From: Agriotes lineatus
Lineage: Eukaryota > Arthropoda > Insecta > Coleoptera > Elateridae
Reading direction: 5' to 3'
NCBI GenBank assembly: GCA_940337035.1
Contig: CALNHX010002297.1
Span: 1-64,000, forward strand
Length of the DNA stretch: 64,000 bases
Part shown: positions 1-10,335 of the stretch, piece by piece
How positions within the stretch are numbered: position 1 is the first letter of the stretch
How the letters are laid out: each line of letters opens with the position of its first letter
Program-made: the position numbers and the translations under genes
Notes under the pieces: model-generated
What the model was told of the DNA's origin: nothing
Databases searched by the model: none
The model's input: the letters and a program-made list of their open reading frames with translations, nothing else

Positions 1-250
1 TTCGGACCAGGTAAATGACTAACGAGATTTTTTCTTTGGCGTCTTCCCCGTTTCGCTAGAACTTTGTTGCTCCATCTATATTCGTTCTTCCGTTTGGTTA
101 TTGAAATATTAAATTTTTTTGCATTAGACGGGCCTGGTTCTTCAGTCTCTGATTTTCCGCTTTTCTCTGTGTTGGAACATTCTTGTTCTTCTACGTAGTG
201 TTCGTCATCGTCTAAGTCTGGCTGGTCAAAAACAGATGGTTTCTTCCTAA
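1..250 (-). pseudogene. piggyBac-like transposase, N-terminal part (runs off window)
   Basis: On the minus strand the first 245 bases encode an acidic stretch (FDQPDLDDDEHYVEEQE) followed by a basic segment ending KRGRRQRKNLVSHLPGP. An acidic N-terminus followed by a basic block and an N-[IL]-V-x-H-x-PGP motif is typical of piggyBac-family transposases just before the DDE core. The frame is open to the window edge, so the catalytic part would lie outside. Upstream the frame is interrupted: MNSLMFEIE sits in another frame, separated by an in-frame TAG, so the copy looks frameshifted. Family assignment rests on this motif only. Confidence 0.55.
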
Positions 251-724
251 TTTTCTATCTCAAACATCAAACTGTTCATTTCTGCTTCAAGTTATCGATT
301 AGTCAAAGGTTGACGCCTTTCCCAATCGGACATTATTGTTGCTAATCTATAATAAACGAAGTTTCATATTCATCTCATACCAAAACGGATGAATATAACT
401 TACCTAAATAACAGAAAAGGCCAGAAACGAAAAAGTCTAACGAACAAAAAAACTAACTCAAAACACACTAGAGTCTAACAAACCCGAAACCACTTTGCCC
501 GCTGGTCACTGAAATACTAAAGTCTGCAAGCAACTCGAAATATAGCGGTGTAGTAGTAGAGGCAGCTTCTATTCGAAATGTGTGAAAATCGGCATGCACT
601 TATAAATTTGCTGGGGTCTGAAAAACCCCAGTGTGTGTAGCGAAGGAGAAAAACCTTATGCATTCTTTTCTTTCGCCAGCCATCATACAATCATGCTGAG
701 ATGGGACGGTATAGAACTCAGAAT
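251..724. other. No gene seen
   Basis: AT-rich DNA with stop codons in all frames. I see no repeat, promoter or RNA gene that can be supported. Confidence 0.5.
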
Positions 725-1075
725 GAAATAGTAATTTATGATACAAGTGCGTAAAGGTAGTCTTTAGTCACGAGTGGGGCAGAGTTAAAATGCGAGTGAG
801 CAAGCGTTTTAAGCCCCCCGAGTGACTAAAGATGCCTTACGCATGTGTATCGTACAATATTTTATCTATGATAGAATCTAGAAAACACAGTAAATATAAA
901 AAAATATTTAAATGTAAATTAGCGTTACTAGCAAAAGGTCGTAATTTTGCGTTTTAAACGTATTGCTACTGACGACGTGAACTAATGAAAACATGTTATT
1001 AAACAGTCGTTTTACAAACTTAAAACTGCCAACTAAAAGTCAGTTTTACACAATGTCGTAGAGAAAATATATTTC
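725..1075. repeat. Palindrome-plus-tail element, copy 1
   Basis: Non-coding element homologous to 30782-31175. Bases 732-866 form a long imperfect palindrome: the arm GATACAAGTGCGTAAAG pairs with CTTACGCATGTGTATC, and the CG-rich apex contains GCGAGTGAGCAAGCG. A 200-bp tail follows, whose inner and outer edges (TTTATCTATGATAG and TGTCGTAGAGAAAA) are a decayed inverted repeat. The copy at 30782 has the same layout with cleaner ends. Confidence 0.75.
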
Positions 1076-1357
1076 AACCTCTTCTTATTTTAGTCCAGTG
1101 ACCTATCTTAACCATGAAATCATGGTTCTATGGTGGCTGGCCATGTCCGTCCCAACTGAGGAAGATTTCCTTTGTTAGAGATTAACGACTACCACAGATG
1201 TTAGCATGGTAGCCAGAGAGCGCACAATATTTAAAATCCCTGTGTGGTAGCCGCGAAATGAACCCGGTTCGGCCGCTAATATACTTGATTATTTCCTTCA
1301 TACCCATAATAATGCGTAATCACTATGATTTCTGTCAGTTTAATAATGACAAAAATT

Positions 1358-1688
1358 CAAACGTCAAAATTTAACCGCGGTTAAATATATGTCAAAATGT
1401 AATCGCTTGTGCATAATTTTAACATGATTATTAAATGTGCTTCACCAACTGAATTTTATCTATTTATTAAGGAAATAATAACGCCGAACATCCCGCTTGC
1501 ATGTAAACTAGCCTGAATAAATTTTGACGATTTTCTGTCACAATGTTTTGCTCTGAAGAAATATATCTCCTAAATTTTTCGCCCAAAATCCCTCGTGCTA
1601 CGCACTCGGGATTCTTGTTGAGCGGAAAATTTACTTAACATATTTCTTAGCAAAACATTCTGACAGAAAACGTCAAAATTTAATCGGT
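1358..1688. repeat. Palindromic element with CG apex
   Basis: Bases 1520-1685 form an imperfect palindrome about 160 bp long. The outer arms read ATTTTGACG and CGTCAAAATT, and the apex is CCTCGTGCTACGCACTCGGG. A further copy of the end motif CGTCAAAATTTAACCG lies at 1358, so a 160-bp flank is also bounded by an inverted repeat (CGTCAAAATTTA and TAAATTTTGACG). No coding capacity. Confidence 0.65.
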
Positions 1689-1862
1689 TATTTTAATGCA
1701 CTTGGGATATTACTGTTGAATAATAATTTTTGTGCAGTGCAGCCCTCTATTTCTCTATTGTAAAAGTTAATGTGGAGCTAAAGTCTTTCAATTGTAATTG
1801 TGTAAAGTTCTTTATCGATAATAAAATCTCAAAATGTATTTTAACGTTGTGGTATGATATGC

Positions 1863-2050
1863 ATATTATCCATTTACCTGACATCCGCACTGTCAGTGCC
1901 AAATTTTAAAAAAATGTCTTGACTATACTTCCAAAATAATGTGTTTTTTATTAGATTGTACATTAATTTAGTTATTAAAATGTGAAAAATAGCAGTAGTG
2001 CCAACTTACTGTCAGTTTGACAGTGCGTATGCCAAGTAAATGGATAATAT
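1863..2050. mobile_element. Small MITE, 188 bp
   Basis: Terminal inverted repeats of roughly 30 bp: ATATTATCCATTTACCTG at the left pairs with AAGTAAATGGATAATAT at the right, and both continue into GCACTGTCA. The inside is AT-rich and non-coding. Superfamily not determined; no clear target duplication was found. Confidence 0.7.
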
Positions 2051-2168
2051 TTACGAAGAAGAGGTAGGCAGTAATTAATTACTTTGTATTTAAATTACTA
2101 ATTACTTTGTGGTAATGTAATTACTGACCTCAACTGGGTTTAAATCTTTAGAATCATATAAATTATAC

Positions 2169-2425
2169 GGATGGGGCCATAATTATATATAACAGCAATG
2201 AGATAACATGAATAGCAAAATAGAATTCTTGAGTAAGAAAGAGATGGCCATACGAAAAAATCATTTTAGTAGGCATGTTTAGTTGACAAATGTCATAATT
2301 AAATGAAGCGTCAAGCCTTCTCGAATATTTGCTACTATGTTTATCTCTTTCTTACTCAAGCAATACGAGTTATTTTCTTGTTCATGTTATCTCATTGCTG
2401 TTATATATAATTGTGGCCCCATCGG
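2169..2425. mobile_element. MITE, about 255 bp, long inverted arms
   Basis: Left arm (ATGGGGCCATAATTATATAT, then AGCAATGAGATAACATGAA, ending CTTGAGTAAGAAAGAGAT) is inverted at 2350-2425. Arms are about 75 bp around an approximately 110-bp core. A related but more decayed copy lies inverted at 34282-34493. Non-coding. Confidence 0.75.
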
Positions 2426-2469
2426 TATATGTCCTTGTAAAGTATAAGTATAATTTATAATTCCTATGG

Positions 2470-2680
2470 CTAGAGGGATAACAGCTAATTTTGTGCAACA
2501 TTTGCAATGCTAGCAATGTGTGCACGAATAAGCTATTTTTAAGATACTGCACAGATTTGCCTTCCTCAGCACCAGTTGAAAGAATTTTCATTTGCCACAT
2601 TTATAGATAGTCCCAGAAGGAATGCGACTACGGACGAATTATTTGAAAAACTGGTGCCAATGAAGGCAAGCAGAGTGTAA
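2470..2680 (+). pseudogene. hAT transposase C-terminal relic
   Basis: Two short plus-strand frames match the conserved end of hAT transposases: SSAPVERIF, followed after a frameshift and stop by RRNATTDELFEKL. In hAT proteins the [ST]SAPSERVFS block and the R-x-x-[ML]-x-x-[DE] segment form the C-terminal dimerisation region. Only these last 60 or so codons remain, and the frame is broken. The flanking MITE at 2169-2425 may have disrupted it. Confidence 0.55.
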
Positions 2681-3389
2681 TACTTTTGGTACTTTTTACT
2701 TATTTTATTTTACCTAAATATATGTTGTATGAATATAATATTAGACAATAAATCATTTTTACCCTAGTCTTTATTTATTTACCTACATGAGGCATCAACA
2801 CTTTTGGTTTTGGTAAACAGTGCAAACCGTTAATAAACTAATGCCTGTTTGCACCACTCCCCTTAACTTTTAAATGAAACTTAAAATAAAGGTTATCAAC
2901 TTAAAGAGAACTTGTTGGTAAAAGTTATTGAAAATAAGGAATTGGTGGTTTTAAGTAGGGAAGACATGCTGGAAGTTGCTGAGGAAATTCATACAATATT
3001 TGGACATTGTAGGACAAGAAAAACTTGTTTAATGTTTCGTGAAAGTGACGTTTTATAGTTTAACGTGGTTAAAGAAATCAGCTGTTTAAGCGCATCTGTG
3101 GCATAAAGTGAAGTGAGGTTATAAAACTACAATTTCGAACTGGAAATGAAGTTGTAAAGTTATTCTAATTACTTCTTGCATTACAGGTAAAGTGTTTTTG
3201 AAATAATTAAAGCGTGAACAAGTTCTTTTAGCCTTAGTGTGTATATATTTTTCTTTCGTATATTTTTCATTGCTTGTATTTTGTGTGTGGCACTGTGACC
3301 GTGATCCTGCCGCTCCGCAGATTGCATTACTTGTGTCACACAGCCATTGTGCTAGAAGTATTTACACCTAATTTTTACGAAGATATCAA
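2681..3389. repeat. Non-coding; contains a repeat shared with 38010-38195
   Basis: No gene. Bases 3040-3222 (from GTGACGTTTTATAG through TTTCGAACTGGAAATGAAG to GGTAAAGTGTTTTTGAAATA) are about 85-90% identical by eye to 38010-38195 in the same orientation. Bases 2845-2930 (TGCCTGTTTGCACCACTCC) resemble 41100-41150 beside the Harbinger transposase, suggesting a Harbinger-type terminal sequence. Confidence 0.6.
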
Positions 3390-3818
3390 GATATCGAGGT
3401 TTTCGATATCCCTAACTATTCAGTAGACAACCAGTTCGGAATACCTAAAACAAAATCTATAATTGGGAAGATGAAGGATGAATACGGAAGGAAAATTCTA
3501 TGGGAGTTCGTGGGGACGGGTGCTAAAGCCTATATTGTGAATGTGGAAGGTGAATTTACGAAAAAAGCTAAGGGAATCCAGTCATCTGTAGTAAAGAATG
3601 AACTTACTATGACTGATTATAAGGATGTTGTTCAACGTAATAAAATAGTTTACAAGAAAGCAAAAACGTTTAGATCTCATAAACATCAAGTGTATACTTG
3701 GTTAAAAAACAAGGTGGCTCTATCTCCTGAAGACGATAAAAGGTACATCATCCCCGACGGGGGCGGTAATACTCTGGCTTGCGGGCACTACAAAATTGCT
3801 CAGCTATTAAATACATAA
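3390..3818 (+). pseudogene. Protein-primed family B DNA polymerase, C-terminal fragment
   Basis: An open frame without an own start covers 143 codons. It contains FGIPKTKSIIGKMKDE, then GTGAKAYI, KKAKGIQSSVVK, FRSHKHQVYTW, LSPEDDKRYIIPDG and a final GHYKI. This order is that of the thumb and C-terminus of protein-primed B-type polymerases (DNA_pol_B_2) of Polinton/Maverick elements and related arthropod mobile DNAs. The ATG at 3471 is internal, not a real start. A segment reading FYEDIK just upstream is in a different frame, so the gene is both truncated and frameshifted. The catalytic palm and the exonuclease are absent. It is a relic and cannot be functional alone. Confidence 0.75.
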
Positions 3819-4266
3819 ATTCACCAGTAGAATGTATTTTCCATACTGTTTTATCAACTCACCAGAGCATCAACAGATAAGAAGAGGTTTTGTTGTCTAT
3901 AGAACATGTTTTTAAAATTTAAGTTATAGCTATTAGGTTGATGATGTTTTTTTGTGTAATATGTACTATGCAAGACAACAAAACTGGGACAGTTAGTATG
4001 GTCTGTTGTGAATGTGACTGACTGCCTTAATATGTGCATTTGCTGGGTATTTCTAACTTAACCGTCAACTTGTTTAGACGTTGCTATCCATCAGAATTGT
4101 TATAATAAAAATAATTGTTTAAAGCCTCGCTTAAGTTAATCAAATTATGCTAAAATCTCGATCAAGAGTTTTCCTATATAGCGATTGTTAATCGTACAGT
4201 TGTTTTTCATGAAATGGAATACTTACAAAGAATGTAAAATTGAGTGGTGTACCTACGCACTATCAA
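3819..4266. other. No gene seen
   Basis: AT-rich spacer between the polymerase relic and the next transposon. Short antisense ORFs here have no recognisable domain. Confidence 0.5.
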
Positions 4267-4534
4267 TTACACAGGCCTGCAAATTGAAATTTTTTGATTT
4301 TTTTTCACCGTAATGGGTGAATCGTATGTATTTTGGTGCGCTGAGTCAAATATGACCTCAGTTTTTCTCCAGCACGTAGGGATTTTCCGCAAAATGAAAA
4401 AGAAAGTTATGCAAAACCCGCAGTACATATAGGTAAAATGCATTTTGAAATTTAAAAAAATATATTACTAGTGGTTTATTTACATTTTTAAATACAATTT
4501 GATAAAAATAATATGTAGTATATACAATAAGGAT

Positions 4535-6229
4535 TTATAATTCTTTATAATATCTACATCTTTTTCCCCCAAAACTCCGTTTTGAGCTTTTCCGTTTGTG
4601 TGGGATGTCTGGAAGTTCTCTATGAAGCATCCAACAGTAGTCTCCCACCATATTCACATCCCATCGTCCTTGGTACCTCCGTTCCATTTCTTTGATGTCT
4701 TGGTGGAACCTCTCGCCCTGCTCTTCACTTACGGCACCAAGGTTTTCTAGGAAATAACTCAAATGGGAGTTCAAAAAGTGAAGTTTCAAGCTCATGGAGC
4801 ACCCCAAGGTTTTAAAACATTTCAACATTTTATTTACAATTTCTTCATAATCCGGGTCCTTATTGTTCCCCAAAAACTTAGTCACAACTTCTTTAAATGA
4901 TATCCACGCCTCTTTCTCAGCTTTTTTCATCACCTTTTCAAACTGATTGTCTTTCATTAGTTTCCGAATGTCCGGGCCAACAAAAACACCCTCCTTTAAC
5001 TTTGCCTCAGACAGTCCCGGGAATTTCTTTTCAAGGTATTTGAACGTTTCGCCATCTTTTGGCAATGCCTTGACAAACTGCTTCATCAGTCCAAGCTTGA
5101 TGTGAAGTGGGGGTAAAAGCACTTTTTTGGGATCAACCAAAGACTCAAAGTGAACATTTTTTTCTCCAACCTTCAAAGTTCTCGTTGGCCACGCTTTTTG
5201 GCTCCAGTGCTGTGCTTTTGCCCGGCTATCCCACTCACATAGGAAACAGGGGAATTTCGTATAGCCACCTTGTTGTCCAAGCACCATAGAGATGACTTTG
5301 AGATCACCACAGATAGGCCATCCAAACTCCTTATATTTCAATTTATCAAGGATAAAAGCCATGTCATACTTTTCTTTTAGATGCACAGAGTGCCCCACGG
5401 GTACAGAAGCGTATTTATTGCCGTTGTGTAGCAAAACTGCTTTTAAACTTCTTTTTGACGAGTCAATAAAAAGCCTCCATTCATCTGACACATGTTGAAT
5501 GTTAAACATTGACATCAACTTGGGAACATCAGAACAATATACAAGTTCGCCATCTTGAGAAAAATTTGACTCAAATTGTTTTTCTCTGCTTCTGTACCAA
5601 GAGAATGAAGTTCCAGATCTCAACAAGTTCTTTTCTTGAAGTCTAGAGCCCAGTAATTCAGCAGACTCTTTAGAAGGCCCTAAATCACGAACGAGGTTGT
5701 TTAATTCTTCTTGTGAAAACTGTTGGGGTCCACAGTCTTCGACTTGAAACTCATCATCCAACTGCTCTGACTCGCTCTCTGATGACTCTGGCAAATTGTC
5801 AAAATTGTGTGGGGGCACTGGTACTGGAATACCGGGTCCATGAGGCACAGGCCGAAGTGCAGATTGCATGTTTGGGTAACATATATTTTTTTTATTTTTG
5901 GCATTGTACCCTTGTTCGTTGCAAGAACAAAAGTAGCAGTCATCGCCGTGGTTTCTCGGCTCTCTCCAAATCATAGGCACCCCAAAACGAAAAGATTTCA
6001 CCTTTCCTTTAGACCACATGCGAAGTCCTTCAACACAGCCTGAACACACTCCATGAGGGGCCCAAGATTTTTCTTGATCTCCGATCTTCACACCAAAATA
6101 GGCAAAGTACACTTTTTTAATAAACTCCGTAATACTTCGAGATTGTTTTTTTAATACAAGTTCGCCACAAATGTAACAGAAACTATCAGGATTATTAACA
6201 CAAGCTCTTGAAGACATTTTGAAAGACAC
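4535..6229 (-). CDS. Intact putative DDE transposase (564 aa), CMC-like
   Basis: An uninterrupted 564-codon frame lies inside the TIR-bounded element. Residues 18-65 hold paired cysteines (CYICGE, VCSGC) and 98-103 another cluster (CYFCSC), looking like an N-terminal zinc-binding domain. An acidic linker with SESESE follows at 149-155. The C-terminal half has the order expected of an RNase-H-like DDE nuclease: WRLFIDSS (D256), ICGDLK (D309), a CFLC pair (328-331), LPPLHIKLG (372-380) and SEEQGERFHQ (E502-E506). The protein resembles a family very common in arthropod genomes and usually annotated as uncharacterised. The start at 6229 or the internal Met five codons in are both possible. No frameshift or stop is present, so recent activity is plausible. 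Assignment of the three acidic residues as catalytic is my inference. Confidence 0.7.
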   Translation of the reverse strand: MSFKMSSRACVNNPDSFCYICGELVLKKQSRSITEFIKKVYFAYFGVKIGDQEKSWAPHGVCSGCVEGLRMWSKGKVKSFRFGVPMIWREPRNHGDDCYFCSCNEQGYNAKNKKNICYPNMQSALRPVPHGPGIPVPVPPHNFDNLPESSESESEQLDDEFQVEDCGPQQFSQEELNNLVRDLGPSKESAELLGSRLQEKNLLRSGTSFSWYRSREKQFESNFSQDGELVYCSDVPKLMSMFNIQHVSDEWRLFIDSSKRSLKAVLLHNGNKYASVPVGHSVHLKEKYDMAFILDKLKYKEFGWPICGDLKVISMVLGQQGGYTKFPCFLCEWDSRAKAQHWSQKAWPTRTLKVGEKNVHFESLVDPKKVLLPPLHIKLGLMKQFVKALPKDGETFKYLEKKFPGLSEAKLKEGVFVGPDIRKLMKDNQFEKVMKKAEKEAWISFKEVVTKFLGNNKDPDYEEIVNKMLKCFKTLGCSMSLKLHFLNSHLSYFLENLGAVSEEQGERFHQDIKEMERRYQGRWDVNMVGDYCWMLHRELPDIPHKRKSSKRSFGGKRCRYYKEL

Positions 6230-6283
6230 TTTAAGAATATTTAAATTGAAATGAACAAATCGAAGGACTACGAGGGGTATATA

Positions 6284-7192
6284 CAGTGTGGTCCATTAAG
6301 TGTGCAACAAATGGGAAATTTTTTTATTAGTTGTACAATCTAAATTTAAATATTGCCAAAAGTTAGTGCATGTTTGATAACCATATCAGATGCCCTTAGA
6401 ATGGCTTCAAGTCAAACAATATACAGGGCAGGACAAAAAATATGAAATTCGTTCAAGTACAAAGTTACCTTATTTAAAAAAATATAGCAAAATTTTATTG
6501 AGAAAAGTTGTTTAGAATTAAAAGTTATGCTCAAATGCAAAGTCACGGCCTCCTATTCGAATTTTGATTCTTTTTTGGAAAATTTTGTATTACCCCCGTA
6601 TGATACATATTTTTATTATTTTGATTTTATATGTATTTAAAGTAGCCACAACCATATCCCTTTTAAATAACTTTTAGCAACTTGAAGCGTATTTGTAAAA
6701 TTTACTTGGATTTATATTTTTTTAGGTAAGCGTCCACTTCATGTTTGTTGCAACGATATTTAACAGAACTTTAGAATTTCGCAAATATTCTTTTTAACAA
6801 GGCAAATGCTTTACTAATAATAAATTACATATGAAAAACTCTTAATAAAATCAGAATAATAAAAATATGTATCATACGGGGATAATACAGAATTTTACAA
6901 AAAAACAATCAAAATTCGAATAGGAGGCCGTGACTTTGTATTTGAGCATAAGTTTTGATTCTAAACAACTTTTCTCAATAAAATTTTGCTATATTTTTTG
7001 AAATAAGGTAACTTTATTCTTGAACAAATTTCATATTTTTTGTCCTGCCCTGTATATTGTTTGACTTAAAGCCATTCTAAGGGCATCTGATATGGTTATC
7101 GAACATGCACTAACTTTTGGCGGTATTTAAATTTCGGTTTTACAACTAATAAAACAATGTCCCATTTGTTGCACACTTAATGGACCACACTG
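6284..7192. mobile_element. Foldback element, 909 bp, TA target site
   Basis: The ends CAGTGTGGTCCATTAAGTG and CACTTAATGGACCACACTG are inverted, and the arms match for about 350 bp each (6284-6630 and 6848-7192), around a 220-bp loop. TA(TA) flanks both ends. The CAGTG start and TA duplication are typical of Tc1/mariner elements. No transposase is encoded. It sits inside the 4270-7643 transposon, downstream-side of its promoter region, and is therefore younger than it. Confidence 0.8.
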
Positions 7193-7646
7193 TATAGGGC
7201 AATGGAAAATCCAGGTTTCATTTGTCAATAATGTTCACCACAATTACGCTAATTACCAGAAAGAATATCTCCTATTTATTTATGTACTTTTAATAACAAA
7301 AACATTTATTACAGTAACATTGGAATCTGAAAACACCGAAGAAAAGCGATAAACCTTAATTGCATACTATTAAGGTAATGGGTTTCCATGATTCATACGC
7401 TGACTAATACTGTTAAATATACTAATTTTTATCATATTTCATAGTTTCTAATATAAAACTATGAAGCCGAATAGGAAAAACAACTTTTTCGGAATATTCA
7501 TAAATATACGCCTTAAGGTAGGCAATCCCGCAGAAATATGCATTTTGCGGAAAATGCTTACGTGCTGGGAAAAAACTGAGGGCACCAAAATACATAAGAA
7601 TCACCCATTATTTTAAAGAAAAAAATTTGGTCGCAGACCTGTGTTA

Positions 7647-7977
7647 TTAATACCTAATATCCTTATATTTTGAAACAGTTCAGGTGGAAATACTATCTAT
7701 AGGGGTTTGCGATTCGACTATTAGTATCCAATCTGTTCGTTAATTAAATTAGATCATATTGTATTGGTGTAGACACAGGTGGTATAGCATCTGCTTATTA
7801 TACTAATATCATAGATTGTCATACATTTTCTGGTAACCATATTGATACGTGGTTATACCCCCCCCCCCCCACCTCTAATAAGTACCATTCTCTGAATTAA
7901 ACGAGTCAGGCTGGTCACCGGCTCGGGGTGCTCCCGAAGATGACTCATAACACCCTACGGATATATAGTAATAATGT
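7647..7977. other. No gene; short poly-C tract
   Basis: Non-coding. A homopolymer of 13 or so C at 7858-7870 follows GTGGTTATA. Nothing else can be supported. Confidence 0.5.
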
Positions 7978-8210
7978 AAAGGCGTTGTGGCTGAGTTGGT
8001 CATATACAGTGTTTGGTTATCTCATCCACTTCGTTTCAGGCAGTGGGTTTGAATCGTATCAGTTATATTTGCGCTAATAACTCCCTCGACTCTAAGCTGA
8101 GGAGGGCAGCTGTAAAACTCCCTCAGTGCTGCCGGTATTCCAGCGAACATTTAATTCCGGTGTATATGTTGAGATACTAATATCTCTGATATATTTATAT
8201 ATTGTATACT
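7978..8210 (+). mobile_element. tRNA-derived SINE-like sequence
   Basis: Reads GGCGTTGTGGCTGAGTTGGT, in which TGGCTGAGTTGG matches a pol III A box, and 60 bp later GGGTTTGAATC, a near B box. A tRNA-unrelated body follows (CTCCCTCGACTCTAAGCTGAG, then CAGTGCTGCCGGTATTCC), ending in an AT-rich tail. The cloverleaf is not complete, so a SINE head fits better than a tRNA gene. Confidence 0.5.
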
Positions 8211-9091
8211 TACCGTATAATTTTATAATGTAATGGTGCTTCAAGAAGAAGTGGTATTTTATGAGGTATCCATAATTGTATGCTTTCCCTGAATTTGCAA
8301 CTATTAAATTGAGAAGGATATTATACCATATTATGTCTGCAGAGTGTCTACAGATCAGCTGTACGCTTTTGTTTAATTTGTACGATTAACGATGTTATTG
8401 TGTAAGATGTATATGCAGAGTTTATTAAGAGTCGACTTGCTTTTCCACGATATTCTGAAAATATAACGATCTCACGTTTGTAAAAACTATCACACGGTTG
8501 TTGAACAGCATGAATATTTAATTTGTATTTTAATCGAGCTAATATAATGTACTAGCTGTATGGAATAAATATTATTATATGTTATTGTTTAATTTGTGGC
8601 ATGTATATAAAAGTTAAACAAAATAATTCTATGTTAAATGTGTGTTTCATTTCTTATTTTTATGAAACGTTCAAATATGAGTAACCTTAAATTGCATAGA
8701 TCTAGGAGTGAGCCAGATTTCTGCTGCTATTGGTAGTTTACTCCCTACTTTTAGGCATATATCTGGGTAGTTGGTAAGTATGCTTTTTTATTAAACACAA
8801 TGTTAGATCAATATCAAGTAGTTAGTATACTAAGTGCTAGATATGCCATATGATCATGAGCCGCTTGAAATTGGAACATTTTCACGAAAGGGTAAAATTG
8901 CCTAGACGCATAGACCGTCTGGGCTTTGTAAACCTAGTTGTTGTGCTGCTATTGGTAGTTTTATTTTTCAACTTCGTTGGCCAGTCGGTTGTGTTAATAA
9001 ATGCATGTTAATAGTAAATATTCCCGTTTGTATTAAACATAAGCTCAGATGAGCACTTGCTGTATTAGGATTACGTAGATATTATATTAAG
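8211..9091. repeat. Non-coding; contains a diverged repeat also at 13150-13310
   Basis: No gene. Bases 8855-9000 (TGAGCCGCTTGAAATTGGA, then GGTAAAATTGCCTAGACGCAT, then TTCGTTGGCCAGTCGGTTGTGTT) align with 13150-13310 in the same orientation at clearly reduced identity. The two copies flank the LINE/Copia block. Confidence 0.5.
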
Positions 9092-9340
9092 CGGTACGTA
9101 CAAAGATTCAACTATCTGGGAAGTATATTAGAAAGAACAGGGGGCTGTCAAGCAGACATAAAATTTAGAATCGGCAAAGCACAAGCCTCGTTCAGAACAC
9201 TGCAAAAAAACTTGGACCTCAAATGAATTGTCAAGAAATACAAAGATCCGAATTTTTAATTCAAATATAGTCAGTGTACTTTTGTATGGTTCCGAATCTT
9301 GGGCACTAAATGAGAAACAAACAAAGGAAATTCAAATATA
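9092..9340 (+). pseudogene. LINE ORF2 C-terminal region, part 1 (before Copia insertion)
   Basis: The frame reads FNYLGSILERTGGCQADIKFRIGKAQASF with the conserved YLG and R-I-x-x-A post-reverse-transcriptase motif of non-LTR elements. Stops follow (LDLK then TGA; NF then TAA), so the copy is dead. The sequence is cut at 9340 by the Copia element and resumes at 12489. The flanking ATATA is duplicated by the Copia insertion. Confidence 0.75.
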
Positions 9341-9469
9341 TATTGAGCAGAGCGACACGCATGCAAACACGACAACAGTTCGTCCATAACTAACTTTTAT
9401 TTCAAACCGGAAATAATACATAGTTTACATAGTTTTTACAGATGGCGCTTGTTTTGATGTAAAGCAACA
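9341..9469 (-). repeat. Copia 3' LTR
   Basis: 129 bp. Read on the minus strand it starts TGTTGCTTTACATC and ends GCTCTGCTCAATA. Identical to 12360-12488. ATATA precedes it on the plus strand. Confidence 0.93.
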
Positions 9470-9478
9470 CCCCCACTA
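9470..9478 (-). promoter_or_regulatory. Copia polypurine tract
   Basis: On the minus strand TAGTGGGGG immediately precedes the TGTTGC start of the 3' LTR, the position and composition of a plus-strand primer site. Confidence 0.8.
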
Positions 9479-9569
9479 CATCAAAACTTACAAATTTCTT
9501 TTAAACCTAAATTACCCATAAGTTTATTGTGTTTGGTTACATTTAAACCTTTTGTTAGAATATCGGCAT

Positions 9570-10335
9570 TCATTTCATATATAACACCTCATTTAAATGA
9601 CCGTTCAAAAAAGCTGTCATTACATCTAAATGGATTATGATTAAATCTAACTTAACAGCTAAAGCAATTAGTAGTCTAAGTGTTGAGTGTCTGACCACCG
9701 GTGAGAAGGTTTCATCGTAGTCCACGCCTAATTTCTGAGTGTAGCCTTTTGCCACAAGTCTGGCTCTGTACCTCGCCTTACCATCACTATCCGTTTTGGT
9801 TTTAAACACCCACTTACTTTGCACCACACTTGCACTTCCTGGCATATCTGTAATTTCCCACGCTTCATTTTCCTTGAAGGATTCATATTCTTCTATCATG
9901 GCTCGCCTCCATTGCTCCCCATCTGGTCTTGATAACGCCTCCTTAACTGTAACTGGATCATTATCAATTGCTACATTACCTGCCGAACTCAGATAAGTGA
10001 CGTAGTCCTCAAATCTTTTTGGCTGCGGCTCCCGTTTTGACCGTCGCAATGTTTCTTCTGGCATCTGATCTTGAATTTCCTCAAATGTATGGTTACTGCT
10101 ATTGCTTTCGCTTACTTCTGAATCACTTTCATCTTCTTTTTCAGCACTTTCTGATGAATCTTCCTCCAATTGTGGTTCCTTGTCGATTTCCCCCACTGAA
10201 TCTAGTTCTATGACAATCTCCGTTTCTTCGTTGATGTTTTCCATGATTATAACATCTCGGCTAGAAGTGATCGTGCCATTATCAGGATTGAATACTCGAT
10301 AACCCTTGGTATTCTCCCCATAGCCTACAAAAAAT
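9570..10335 (-). pseudogene. Copia pol, integrase tail to reverse-transcriptase fingers (truncated)
   Basis: This is the second part of the Copia polyprotein. In the minus frame from about 10335, VGYGENTKGYRVF (integrase tail) leads into an acidic linker and then WVFKTKTDSDGKARYRARLVAKGY, split here only for citation, DYDETFSPVV and HLDVMTAFLNG, which carries the first catalytic Asp of Copia reverse transcriptase. It stops after VLYMK. The following bases encode ILTKGLNVTKHNKLMG, the normal extreme C-terminus of Copia pol, so palm YVDD, connection and RNase H were removed by one internal deletion at about 9565. A run of T at 10336 shifts the frame relative to the upstream ORF. Confidence 0.88.

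Larger units (their letters stand above)
4270..7643 (-). mobile_element. DNA transposon with TTA target duplication, carries the 564-aa ORF
   Basis: The left end CACAGGCCTGC (4270) and right end GCAGACCTGTG (7643) are inverted. The inverted region extends imperfectly for about 130 bp, including AATGGGTGAATCGTATGTAT and CCAGCACGTAGGGATTTTCC on the left and their complements at 7545-7640. The element is flanked by TTA on both sides (4267-4269 and 7644-7646). Without the nested foldback (6284-7192) it would be about 2.46 kb. 5'-CAC ends, a 3-bp TTA duplication and a CxxC inside the putative DDE domain fit the CMC (Chapaev-3-like) group, but that class assignment is inferred. Confidence 0.75.

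Noticed and set aside
7978..8060. Functional tRNA gene
   Set aside because: A and B boxes are present but the cloverleaf cannot be completed, and the sequence continues as a SINE-like body.
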